20,754 bases of DNA, taken from assembly GCA_023474775.1 (NCBI GenBank), contig JAMCXP010000036.1, forward strand, positions 1-20,754, written 5' to 3'. Position 1 is the stretch's first letter; each line of letters begins with the position of its first letter. The DNA is from Candidatus Martarchaeota archaeon. GTDB lineage: Archaea; Micrarchaeota; Micrarchaeia; Norongarragalinales; UBA8480. This document shows, in pieces, positions 7,050 through 13,510 of the stretch. Below the pieces are notes generated by a model. That model made no database searches, was not told the origin of the DNA, and worked only from the letters and a program-made list of their open reading frames with translations. The position numbers and the translations under genes were made by a program.

Positions 7050-8231
7050 ATGGATTTCAACGAAATAGAAGAAAGCATTATTTTTAAGAATAAGTCGGTT
7101 TTATCACCGCACTACGTTCCGCAAGAGCTTTTGTACAGGGAGGATGAGCTTAAAAAAATGATGGTGGGAGTGGCGCCTGTTTTTAAGGGTTTCAAGCCCA
7201 AAAACATTCTTATTTACGGGAAAACTGGAACTGGCAAGAGCATAACAAGCAAAAAGCTTCTTGAAAAAGTGGGCGAGATGAACGATAGCAGAGTTAAAGG
7301 CTTGTATTTGAACTGTAGGGTTTACGACACGAGGTACAAGGTTTTTCAAAAGCTTGTTTCAGAGTTGAAAAACGAATTCTCGAAAACAGGTTATTCATTT
7401 GCGCTTCTCTATGAAACCGTTTTGGACTGGATAGAGGAGAAGGAAAGGTTTATGATAATAATTCTTGATGAGATAGATTTTGTGAAGGATATAGACGCGC
7501 TGGTTTACAGCATAACGAGGGCTAATGACGACATTAAAAAAGGGGGTTTGTCTATGATTGGAATTTCAAACAAAATTCAGTTCAAACAGAAACTTGGAGA
7601 GAGAAGCAAGTCGTCGATATGTGAGGAGGAGATAGTTTTTCAAACATATAATTCAAGTCAGCTTCAGGGCATTTTAAATCAGAGGGTTCCGCTTGCCTTT
7701 AAAGAGGGAGCGATAACACAAAGTGCGGTCAATCTTTCTGCGGCCATAGCCGCAAGGGAGAATGGGGACGCCAGGTATGCTTTAAACCTGCTTTTAAGAA
7801 GTGGCGAGCTAAGTGAAAGAAAGAAAATCGATAAGGTAACCGACAAGGAGGTTGAAGAAGCGAGAAAAATGGCTGAGGAGGACAAGGCAAGCGAGCTTAT
7901 ATCCAGTCTTCCAACCCACCAACAGCTTGTTTTGTACGCTTTGGCTTTGACTTCAAGCGATGTTTCGTACAAGAAGCTTGTAGAGGACGGCGGAGAAAAA
8001 TACTATTTTTCAGGAGAAGTGTACGACCACTATTCGAGAATTTCAAAGAAGTTTGGGTTTGAGCCGATCAGCGCAAGATGGTATAGAGAATATATACACG
8101 AGCTTGAAGAAATAGGATTGATAAGTAGCATTCACTCTGGAAGCGGAGTGAGGGGTCAGACAACGCTATTACGACTCGCCTTGGAAAACTCTAAAGTAAA
8201 GAAAATAATAGAAAAATCGCTAATGAAATAG
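7050..8231 (+). CDS. Orc1/Cdc6 origin-recognition and helicase-loading ATPase
   Basis: Archaeal replication initiator of the AAA+ family; it binds origin (ORB) sequences and recruits MCM. From ATG 7050 it has 393 residues: an N-terminal basic segment, Walker A GKTGTGKS (57-64), Walker B IIILDEID (136-143), sensor-1 region MIGISNK, the lid, then a winged-helix domain from about residue 290, including HELEEIGLISS and a GSGVRGQTTLLRL wing. The frame also starts at TTG 7038, four codons earlier. A TATA-like box at 7007-7017 (GTTTATTTAAG) puts transcription start near 7038, so either a short leader with ATG or a leaderless TTG is possible; ATG is preferred. Only one copy is in the window. Confidence 0.95.
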   Translation: MDFNEIEESIIFKNKSVLSPHYVPQELLYREDELKKMMVGVAPVFKGFKPKNILIYGKTGTGKSITSKKLLEKVGEMNDSRVKGLYLNCRVYDTRYKVFQKLVSELKNEFSKTGYSFALLYETVLDWIEEKERFMIIILDEIDFVKDIDALVYSITRANDDIKKGGLSMIGISNKIQFKQKLGERSKSSICEEEIVFQTYNSSQLQGILNQRVPLAFKEGAITQSAVNLSAAIAARENGDARYALNLLLRSGELSERKKIDKVTDKEVEEARKMAEEDKASELISSLPTHQQLVLYALALTSSDVSYKKLVEDGGEKYYFSGEVYDHYSRISKKFGFEPISARWYREYIHELEEIGLISSIHSGSGVRGQTTLLRLALENSKVKKIIEKSLMK

Positions 8232-8356
8232 TTCGTTTGGATGGAGAGGTGTAAAAAACTCTTAGGAGACTTGTGGAAACCGGTTTTTTAAAAACAAAGG
8301 CTGAAGAGCAGTCATAAAAAAATTAGAACAGAGAAACTTTTAAACACTATTAGATT

Positions 8357-8368
8357 AAAAAGAAAAAA
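8357..8368 (-). terminator. T-rich terminator after tRNA-Asn
   Basis: Directly after the discriminator base (G at 8370) the minus strand reads C, T6, C, T5. This is a typical archaeal intrinsic termination signal and it sets the 3' end of the tRNA transcript. Confidence 0.6.
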
Positions 8369-8384
8369 GCGCCTCGGGCAGGAT

Positions 8385-8402
8385 TTTCACTTTTTTAAAG
8401 TC
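8385..8402 (-). other. tRNA-Asn intron 4 (T-loop, about 18 nt)
   Basis: The T-loop is 25 nt instead of 7, so about 18 nt must leave. ACTTT/AAAGT form a 5-bp hairpin with an AAA loop, flanked by TTC/GAA pairing, with 3-nt bulges AAG and AAT next to the T-stem. This is bulge-helix-bulge-like but the central helix has only 3 bp, so the junctions are uncertain by 1-2 nt. Confidence 0.65.
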
Positions 8403-8423
8403 TTGAACCTGCGACCTTCTGAT

Positions 8424-8437
8424 TTCCATCAGTTGGT
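8424..8437 (-). other. tRNA-Asn intron 3 (position 37/38, 14 nt)
   Basis: The intron is ACCAACTGATGGAA at the canonical archaeal position. The anticodon-loop bases CTGT can pair with ATGG in the intron (two G-U pairs). This leaves 3-nt bulges TA|A and AA|A, with the restored anticodon stem as the outer helix. Confidence 0.75.
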
Positions 8438-8444
8438 TAACAGT

Positions 8445-8462
8445 CTCGTCTTAAAAACAAAA
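8445..8462 (-). other. tRNA-Asn intron 2 (anticodon stem 30/31, 18 nt)
   Basis: CGTC (8468-8465) pairs with GACG (8450-8447) to give a 4-bp central helix, with 3-nt bulges TG|T and AG|A cut symmetrically after the second base. Removal joins TCTG to A and gives a perfect 5-bp anticodon stem with TCAGA. This is the clearest bulge-helix-bulge of the four. Confidence 0.75.
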
Positions 8463-8475
8463 CAGACGCTCTACC

Positions 8476-8497
8476 TTCCAGCCTGCTTTTAACAGGA
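8476..8497 (-). other. tRNA-Asn intron 1 (D-loop, 22 nt)
   Basis: The D-loop is 30 nt; removing these 22 leaves AGTTGGTA. CCTG/CAGG form the inner hairpin. TCAG pairs with CTGG (one G-U) as central helix, and the bulges TT|T and AA|G place the cuts symmetrically after the second base. Confidence 0.7.
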
Positions 8498-8536
8498 AAC
8501 TGAGCTACCGAGGCATTGTGTTAAATTAAAGAAATA

Positions 8537-8548
8537 AAAGTTTAAAAC
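8537..8548 (-). promoter_or_regulatory. TATA-like box of tRNA-Asn
   Basis: On the minus strand GTTTTAAACTTT lies about 23-34 nt upstream of the first base of the tRNA, immediately after the thioredoxin stop codon. The tRNA can thus have its own promoter even though it follows the operon closely. Confidence 0.5.
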
Positions 8549-8549
8549 T

Positions 8550-8864
8550 CTATTGCTGAGATTTTTGCTTTACCCAATTTAAAACTTGGGCTTTTGGCAT
8601 CGCTCCAACAAATCTGTCCGCTTCCACGCCGTTTTTGAACAAAATGACAGTGGGAATGCTCATAACTCCGTAAGCCGCAGCGGTCATTTGGTTTTGGTCC
8701 ACGTCCAACCCTGCGAAAACAATGTTAGGAAAGTTCTTTTCAACTTCCTCCATAATAGGAGTCAAAATCTTGCATGGTGGGCACCAAACTGCGTTGAAGT
8801 CGACAATCGCTATCTTAGCTTTTAGTATTTTGTCCTGAAATTCTTTTTCGTTTATTTGATTCAT
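8550..8864 (-). CDS. Thioredoxin
   Basis: Thiol-disulfide oxidoreductase of normal length (104 residues). The active site is WCPPCK (C28 and C31) and the buried Asp is in VDF (D22). The cis-Pro loop is SIPT, followed by VILFKNGVEADRFVGAMPK, the standard C-terminal half. The active-site dipeptide is Pro-Pro rather than the usual Gly-Pro of thioredoxins, which should alter the redox potential. SD AGGTGG lies 8 nt before the ATG. It is 37 nt downstream of topoVI-A on the same strand, so it may be co-transcribed. Confidence 0.93.
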   Translation of the reverse strand: MNQINEKEFQDKILKAKIAIVDFNAVWCPPCKILTPIMEEVEKNFPNIVFAGLDVDQNQMTAAAYGVMSIPTVILFKNGVEADRFVGAMPKAQVLNWVKQKSQQ

Positions 8865-8901
8865 GTTAAACCACCTTTTTTTTTATATTTTAAAAAAAAA
8901 T

Positions 8902-10011
8902 TCAAGGAAGAAAATCTTCGTTTTTAATCTTCTCAGGAATGTAAGTGCTGCTTATATACTGAAGGTTCTTGCTTGACAAAGCTTGTAGTTCTGCTTTGTA
9001 TTTTTTTTCAAGGAACTTGTCGATTTCCTCCTGCCATCTTTTGTGCTTGAACCAACTGTAATTTTTGATTTCCATTGCTCTTTTAATGTCAACTTCTTTT
9101 GCCTTGATCGCGGCTTTTTGCAGATTGTAATGTTCTATGTCGCTGGCGCTCATGCCTAAAAACTTCATTTTAGGGCAGCCTAGCCTCGCGCTTTCATGGG
9201 CCAAAGCCATTGAACCGTATTTCATTGTTGAGTAAATGTACCATCCGTAAGGGTCACTGTCTGTCAAGCAATAAATTGGAAGTTTCAACTCCTCGCTGAT
9301 TCTTTGAAGGATTCTCCTAGCTCCTCTGGCTGCTTGTCCAGCTGTGGTGATTAAAATGCAATTATTTTTCTCCCAGTACTTATCCTCGTTTAACCTGTCG
9401 AAAATGGCGTTTTTTTCTGCGACAAGAACAAAATCTACTTCAACTTTCTTGAATTCAATCTGCTCGACAATGCTTGGAATTGCCCAACCTCCGCTCCCCA
9501 TTCTGCTTAAATCAATGGAATCGACCTTGTCCCTTACTCTATCCTCTATAACTATCTTGCCTGCCATTCTTCCCTTTGGTTCAGCTCTCAGGTGAAGCAT
9601 TTCTCTGAATGTTTCTAAGGCAACTTCTAGGTCAACGATTGCAGAGTTGCTTTCATTCTGTTCATCAATAGTGTCTTCCTTTGAACCTGGAATCGTGTGT
9701 TTTTTGGCATAATACAAATCCCTGATTGTAGCTGTCAAGTCATTGGCGAGAAGATCCTTTTTGACATAAGAGGCTACGAGAAGCGTTTGCATGAACCTTC
9801 TGGCGTGAGAGACATTGAATAAAAATCTTTTAGATTTTTTATCGCCCAAAACAATTCTCTGCAGAGCCTCATCAAAGCTGACGTTTGCAGAACCTCTTAT
9901 AGGTATTTCAATGTGAGGGTTTTCGTTTTTATCTATTTGCTTTTCAAGGTTGAGCGCCAGCTCTTCAATAAGCTTTTCTGTTTTTTTGTTCTTGTCTTCA
10001 CTCTTCTTCAT
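8902..10011 (-). CDS. top6A: DNA topoisomerase VI subunit A (Spo11-like)
   Basis: Cleaving subunit of the type IIB topoisomerase, which relaxes and decatenates DNA in an A2B2 complex with subunit B. The winged-helix CAP domain holds the active-site tyrosine in RDLYY (Y100/Y101). The Toprim domain carries E199 (VAEKNAIF) and the DSD motif (D251, D253 in DSDPYGW). TTAGQAARGARR and GCPKMKFLGM are also family-typical. Length (369 residues) is normal. Its start overlaps the end of subunit B by 14 nt, which fits a need for equal amounts of both subunits. Confidence 0.97.
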   Translation of the reverse strand: MKKSEDKNKKTEKLIEELALNLEKQIDKNENPHIEIPIRGSANVSFDEALQRIVLGDKKSKRFLFNVSHARRFMQTLLVASYVKKDLLANDLTATIRDLYYAKKHTIPGSKEDTIDEQNESNSAIVDLEVALETFREMLHLRAEPKGRMAGKIVIEDRVRDKVDSIDLSRMGSGGWAIPSIVEQIEFKKVEVDFVLVAEKNAIFDRLNEDKYWEKNNCILITTAGQAARGARRILQRISEELKLPIYCLTDSDPYGWYIYSTMKYGSMALAHESARLGCPKMKFLGMSASDIEHYNLQKAAIKAKEVDIKRAMEIKNYSWFKHKRWQEEIDKFLEKKYKAELQALSSKNLQYISSTYIPEKIKNEDFLP

Positions 10012-11605
10012 TCTCCTCCTCCTCTTCCAACTCTTCGATTTTATCCCCTTCTTCTGCTATCGCCGTTCTCTCCTTTGCAATCACTTCAAGTTTTTTCTTT
10101 GTTTTTTCAATATCAATTCCGGTTAAATCATTTAAGCATATTGCAACCTCTCCTATGTATCTCATGAAAATGCTTCTTCTCTCCTCCTCATCATGCGCGT
10201 GCTCCAGCGTGTGAAGATAAATTCCAATGCTTCTAGCGCACTCCATCAAAGCAAGTTTTATCTCGCTTATAATCTCCTCTTCAGGGCTGACCGCAAGCTT
10301 GCTTGTTCCGGTAAAAGGAACGAAAACACTAACAAAATTCACGAAAACCGTAATCGGCATCTCTTCAATCTTGTTTAAATCATATCTCGCCCAATCAATA
10401 TCCTTTACAGCCTCTGAAATGGCGCAGGATCCCGAGTCAAAAAGAAGAGGTGTGCTATTGGCGTACCTTAAAATCTCAAGCTTTTTAGCTCCTCCTACCG
10501 TTCCACCACTCTCGCCTCCGTAAGCGATGCCTGCTTCAACCATGAAGGGAATTCCTCCCCTGTAAACTTTAGGTTTTCTTTCAACCACTTTCATTTCTTC
10601 CGGTTTTAAAATATTCTTCAGCGCTTTTATTAATTGGCTTTCCCCGATTGGAATCAAAACACTTGTCTCTGGCGCTATCCATTTTATGTTCTCGATTGTT
10701 TTGACAATCGCTTCGGCTTCGCTCCACGTCAAACTGCTTGGCGTTTTGTTGAAGTCAATCTCCTTGTTTAAATCAGAAATTTCCTTCACCTTGTCTGCGC
10801 TGAATCTTGAAAACTCGTTTTGGAAGAAGCTTCCTAGTTTTCTTGCTGTGCTGGCGTGAGACATTTCAATCAAGTCACTAGTGGTCAAACCCAACGGGTG
10901 TGGCAAAACTTTTTCTGAAATTTTTGGAAGTGTGGTGCTGGCCCTTGGAAACAAGATGATCTCGCCGTTAGGCTCAACCAAGGTTATTTGAGCGTGTGGA
11001 TTCGCAATCGCGGTTCTTCTTAAATACTCGTAAACGCCGTACTCGCTTCGGTTATAACCAACCTCTGAAACCTCCAATTCAATCTTAACCCCCTTGAATT
11101 TTTCACTGTAATCCTTTTCATCAGTGATGACAGGTTCATTGCTTTTAACATCAATGCTGATATTGCATTCAAAGACTTTATGATCCATTCCTGTTTTTAT
11201 GTGGGCTGGTTTTCCAGTGGTAAGCTGTGAGAAAAGAACTGCGTAACTGATGCCTAAACCCTGTTGCCCTCTTTTTTGCCTTAAAACATGAAATTTAGTG
11301 CCTGCTAGAAGTTTTCCAAAAGCTTTTCCAACGTCTTTTTTAGGAACTCCTGTTCCATTATCCTCCATTACTAGTTTGAAGTGGCCGTCAGGCAGTTCTT
11401 TAATCTCCACGCTTATGTCGGGCAGTATCCTTGCATCCTCTGCAGAGTCCAGGCTGTTCGTAACCGCTTCGTGAACAATGGTGGTTAAACTCCTGATTTT
11501 TCCAGTGTAGCCAAGCATCTGCCTGTTTCTTTTGAAAAACTCTGCGACTGAATACTCTCTAAACTGTTTTGACAGTTCTTCTTCAGCGTTTGAAATCTCT
11601 TCCAT
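9998..11605 (-). CDS. top6B: DNA topoisomerase VI subunit B
   Basis: ATPase subunit of topoisomerase VI, 535 residues. The GHKL ATP-binding fold is clear: HEAVTNSLD (catalytic E46, N50), EDNGTGV (D82) and GQQGLG (114-119). An H2TH-like segment and the transducer domain with the switch lysine region follow. The C-terminus is a run of glutamates overlapping the subunit A gene by 14 nt. It is 10 nt downstream of the KH-protein gene, with no clear SD. Confidence 0.97.
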   Translation of the reverse strand: MEEISNAEEELSKQFREYSVAEFFKRNRQMLGYTGKIRSLTTIVHEAVTNSLDSAEDARILPDISVEIKELPDGHFKLVMEDNGTGVPKKDVGKAFGKLLAGTKFHVLRQKRGQQGLGISYAVLFSQLTTGKPAHIKTGMDHKVFECNISIDVKSNEPVITDEKDYSEKFKGVKIELEVSEVGYNRSEYGVYEYLRRTAIANPHAQITLVEPNGEIILFPRASTTLPKISEKVLPHPLGLTTSDLIEMSHASTARKLGSFFQNEFSRFSADKVKEISDLNKEIDFNKTPSSLTWSEAEAIVKTIENIKWIAPETSVLIPIGESQLIKALKNILKPEEMKVVERKPKVYRGGIPFMVEAGIAYGGESGGTVGGAKKLEILRYANSTPLLFDSGSCAISEAVKDIDWARYDLNKIEEMPITVFVNFVSVFVPFTGTSKLAVSPEEEIISEIKLALMECARSIGIYLHTLEHAHDEEERRSIFMRYIGEVAICLNDLTGIDIEKTKKKLEVIAKERTAIAEEGDKIEELEEEEENEEE

Positions 11606-11615
11606 TTTAAAAAAT

Positions 11616-12095
11616 TCAACTCAATCTTTTTAAATAATTATAAACCTGCGTGTGCTTCGCCCCTTCCATGAGTCTCAGAACCGCTTCCTTTGCGTTTTTG
11701 ACCTCGTCAAATCTTCCTATAAAGAAGACCTTTTTGTCTCCGACAATCATTTGAGCTCCTGTGAGCTCTTCAATAGTCTTTTTTGCCTTTCCCTCCTCTC
11801 CTATTATTCTTCCCTTGATTCTTTCAAGCGTTTTCTCCTTCCTCCAAACCGCGTTTTCAATGTCAATTTCGTCAATAAAGTAATCATCGCTGAAAAGCTT
11901 AAAAGCGTTTTTGGTTGAAAACCCGTTGCTTAGCGCGTTCAAAACCTGCTCGCAAATCCACTCGCTTGATTCATCCCCTTCAATGTAAAAAGCATTGTCC
12001 TTTCTTTTAATCTTCACGCCGCTTCTCTTTTCAAGCTCGTCGATATCTTCAACAATTTTTGATAATTCCTTCTCAGGGATTTTAATTATTTTCAT
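11616..12095 (-). CDS. KH-domain RNA-binding protein (archaeal Dim2/Pno1 homologue)
   Basis: The 159-residue protein has two KH-like domains. The second carries the GxxG loop GEEG (99-102) within ERIKGRIIGEEGKAKKTIEELTGA, and the C-terminal GAKHTQVYNYLKR is the hallmark of the Pno1/Dim2 family, which binds the 3' end of small-subunit rRNA during maturation. In many archaea this gene sits between aIF1A/RIO1 and topoVI-B; here topoVI-B follows by 10 nt and the initiation factors lie divergently upstream, but no RIO1 kinase gene lies between. A TTTTTAAG box 24-31 nt upstream without an SD suggests a leaderless mRNA. Confidence 0.9.
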   Translation of the reverse strand: MKIIKIPEKELSKIVEDIDELEKRSGVKIKRKDNAFYIEGDESSEWICEQVLNALSNGFSTKNAFKLFSDDYFIDEIDIENAVWRKEKTLERIKGRIIGEEGKAKKTIEELTGAQMIVGDKKVFFIGRFDEVKNAKEAVLRLMEGAKHTQVYNYLKRLS

Positions 12096-12195
12096 TGACT
12101 AACTTATTGTAAAATAAACTTAAAAACATTTGTCTGCTTTTTAAATGTTTGACGCAATGCCTTTTTAAGCTTGCGTTGCCTAACTTTTTTTAATT
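12096..12195. promoter_or_regulatory. Divergent promoter region of the KH/topoVI operon and aIF2-beta
   Basis: A minus-strand TATA-like box (TTTTTAAG, about 12119-12126) serves the KH gene. A plus-strand box (CTTTTTAAG, 12161-12169) lies 27-35 nt before the aIF2-beta ATG. The latter is framed by an inverted repeat, ACGCAA (12152-12157) and TTGCGT (12171-12176), which could be a regulator site. Confidence 0.5.
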
Positions 12196-12597
12196 ATGGA
12201 AAGTTATGCACAGTTATTGAAAAGCGCTTACTCTTCAATGCCTGAAAAGAAAAAATCGACCGAAAGATTTGAAATGCCTGTGGCTGAATGCTTGGTTCAG
12301 GGAAACAAAACGCTTATTAAAAACTTTGATTCTATTTGCAAAACCTTGAGAAGAGATTCCAAGCAGGTTTCAAAAGTCATTTTAAGAGAGCTCGCGGCCT
12401 CTGGCTCGATGCAGGGAAACGCGCTGCTTATACAGGGTAAGTTCAGCGACAAAACAGTGAATGAGAAGTTGGAATATTATTTCAAGAATTATGTTTTGTG
12501 CAGGGAGTGTGGAAAGCCCGACACTCATTTTGACAGTGAAGGCAGAAGCACTATACTAGTATGCGAAGTGTGCGGAGCGAGAAAACCGGTGAAATAA
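12196..12597 (+). CDS. Translation initiation factor aIF2 subunit beta
   Basis: Beta subunit of the heterotrimeric aIF2 that delivers initiator Met-tRNA to the small ribosomal subunit. It has 133 residues: an N-terminal alpha segment, the central alpha-beta domain (about 25-100, NFDSICKTLRRDSKQV and LLIQGKFS) and the C-terminal zinc ribbon with C102, C105, C123 and C126. The start is likely leaderless, with a TATA-like box about 30 nt upstream. The stop is separated from the aIF1A ATG by a single base. Confidence 0.95.
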   Translation: MESYAQLLKSAYSSMPEKKKSTERFEMPVAECLVQGNKTLIKNFDSICKTLRRDSKQVSKVILRELAASGSMQGNALLIQGKFSDKTVNEKLEYYFKNYVLCRECGKPDTHFDSEGRSTILVCEVCGARKPVK

Positions 12598-12598
12598 A

Positions 12599-12889
12599 AT
12601 GGATGTGCAGCAGCCAGAAGAGCAGAGGATAAGAATGCCTAGAAGGGGGGAGATAATGGGAACTGTTATAGAAATGATGGGAGGAAGCAGGATGACCGTC
12701 AAATGCTTTGATGGAAAGGAAAGACTCTGCAGGATACCTGGTAAAATAAAGAAAAAACTAGTTATAAGATCAGGGGATTATGTTATAATCCAGCCGTGGA
12801 GCGTTCAAAGCGATGAGAGAGGGGATATTGCCTACAGGTACAATTCGTTCCAGCTGGACCAGCTTAAAAGAAAAGGAATACTAAAATAA
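12599..12889 (+). CDS. Translation initiation factor aIF1A
   Basis: OB-fold factor that binds the ribosomal A site during initiation. It has 96 residues, with MPRRGEIMGTVIEMMGGSRMTVKCFDGKERLCRIPGK split across the first strands and SGDYVIIQPW typical of the family. No separate promoter is visible; it is translated with aIF2-beta (1-nt gap). Confidence 0.95.
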   Translation: MDVQQPEEQRIRMPRRGEIMGTVIEMMGGSRMTVKCFDGKERLCRIPGKIKKKLVIRSGDYVIIQPWSVQSDERGDIAYRYNSFQLDQLKRKGILK

Positions 12890-12928
12890 ACAACAATATT
12901 TAAAAATTTAACACGCAAGAACAAAATC

Positions 12929-13504
12929 ATGAGCTTTTCAACCATACTAACCTTTGCAATTGGAATATTTCTAGTCATAATCGCCGGCTTGATAATACTT
13001 ATTTACAACACGCTGATAAACGTTAAAAACAACGTCAATAAAGCGTGGGCCAACATAGATGTTCTTCTTGAAAAAAGACATGACTTGATAGGACAGCTTG
13101 TAGAAACCGTCAAAGGCTACATGAAATATGAAAAAAACGTTTTGGAAGAAGTAACCAAACTCAGAGGTCAGTGGGAGGGAATTCAAGACGATTCAGACAA
13201 CCAAAACAAAATGAACACTTCAAACCAAATAAGCCAGGCTTTGAAAAGCATATTCGCGGTTGCTGAAAACTACCCTAACTTAAAGACAGACCAACAATTT
13301 CAAGAACTGCAAAAAGCGATAACAAACCTTGAAAACCAAATAGCGGACCGGAGAGAATTCTACAACGACGCGGTGAACGCGTACAACATAAAAATACAAG
13401 TAATCCCCTACAACCTCTTTTCAAGCCTAATGCGCCTACAAAACCTGCCTTACTTCCAAGCGCCTGAAGAAGTAAAAAAACCGGTGAAAACAGAAATAAA
13501 GTGA
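12929..13504 (+). CDS. LemA family membrane protein
   Basis: The 191-residue protein has one N-terminal transmembrane helix (about residues 5-27), then the LemA helical domain: NTLINVKNNVNKAWANIDVLLEKRHDLI, a heptad-rich middle, and the conserved ADRREFYNDAVNAYNIKIQVIPYNLF and PYFQAPEE near the end. LemA proteins are anchored helical-bundle proteins of unknown function. A TATA-like box (ATATTTAAAAATT, about 12896-12908) lies 21-33 nt upstream, with no SD. The GIDE-domain gene follows after 6 nt. Confidence 0.93.
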   Translation: MSFSTILTFAIGIFLVIIAGLIILIYNTLINVKNNVNKAWANIDVLLEKRHDLIGQLVETVKGYMKYEKNVLEEVTKLRGQWEGIQDDSDNQNKMNTSNQISQALKSIFAVAENYPNLKTDQQFQELQKAITNLENQIADRREFYNDAVNAYNIKIQVIPYNLFSSLMRLQNLPYFQAPEEVKKPVKTEIK

Positions 13505-13510
13505 TACCCC

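Larger units (their letters stand above)
8370..8514 (-). tRNA. tRNA-Asn(GUU) interrupted by four introns
   Basis: On the minus strand the ends pair perfectly: GCCTCGG (8514-8508) with CCGAGGC (8377-8371), then discriminator G. D-stem is GCTC/GAGC and T-stem is GCAGG/CCTGC. A normal cloverleaf appears only if four insertions are removed: 22 nt in the D-loop (leaving AGTTGGTA), 18 nt in the 5' anticodon stem at 30/31, 14 nt at 37/38, and 18 nt in the T-loop. What remains is 73 nt with anticodon arm TCTGA-CTGTTAA-TCAGA, variable loop AGGTC and anticodon GTT, all as expected for archaeal tRNA-Asn including G73. No CCA is encoded. Introns 1-3 can form bulge-helix-bulge structures with 3-nt bulges and a 4-bp central helix. 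The tRNA identity is strong; exact junctions, especially intron 4, are inferred. Confidence 0.88.

Noticed and set aside
8271..8282. GTGGAAAC just after orc1/cdc6, resembling part of an origin recognition box
   Set aside because: It lacks the CCA half of the dyad and the G-run, and the rest of the 138-nt gap has nothing origin-like apart from AT-richness.
8370..8514. tRNA read as having one large anticodon intron (stem TCTGT with loop TTTGTTT, anticodon TGT)
   Set aside because: It leaves a T-T mismatch at 31/39 and a non-standard loop without a purine at position 37, and does not explain the oversized D- and T-loops. The four-intron model gives a perfect tRNA-Asn.
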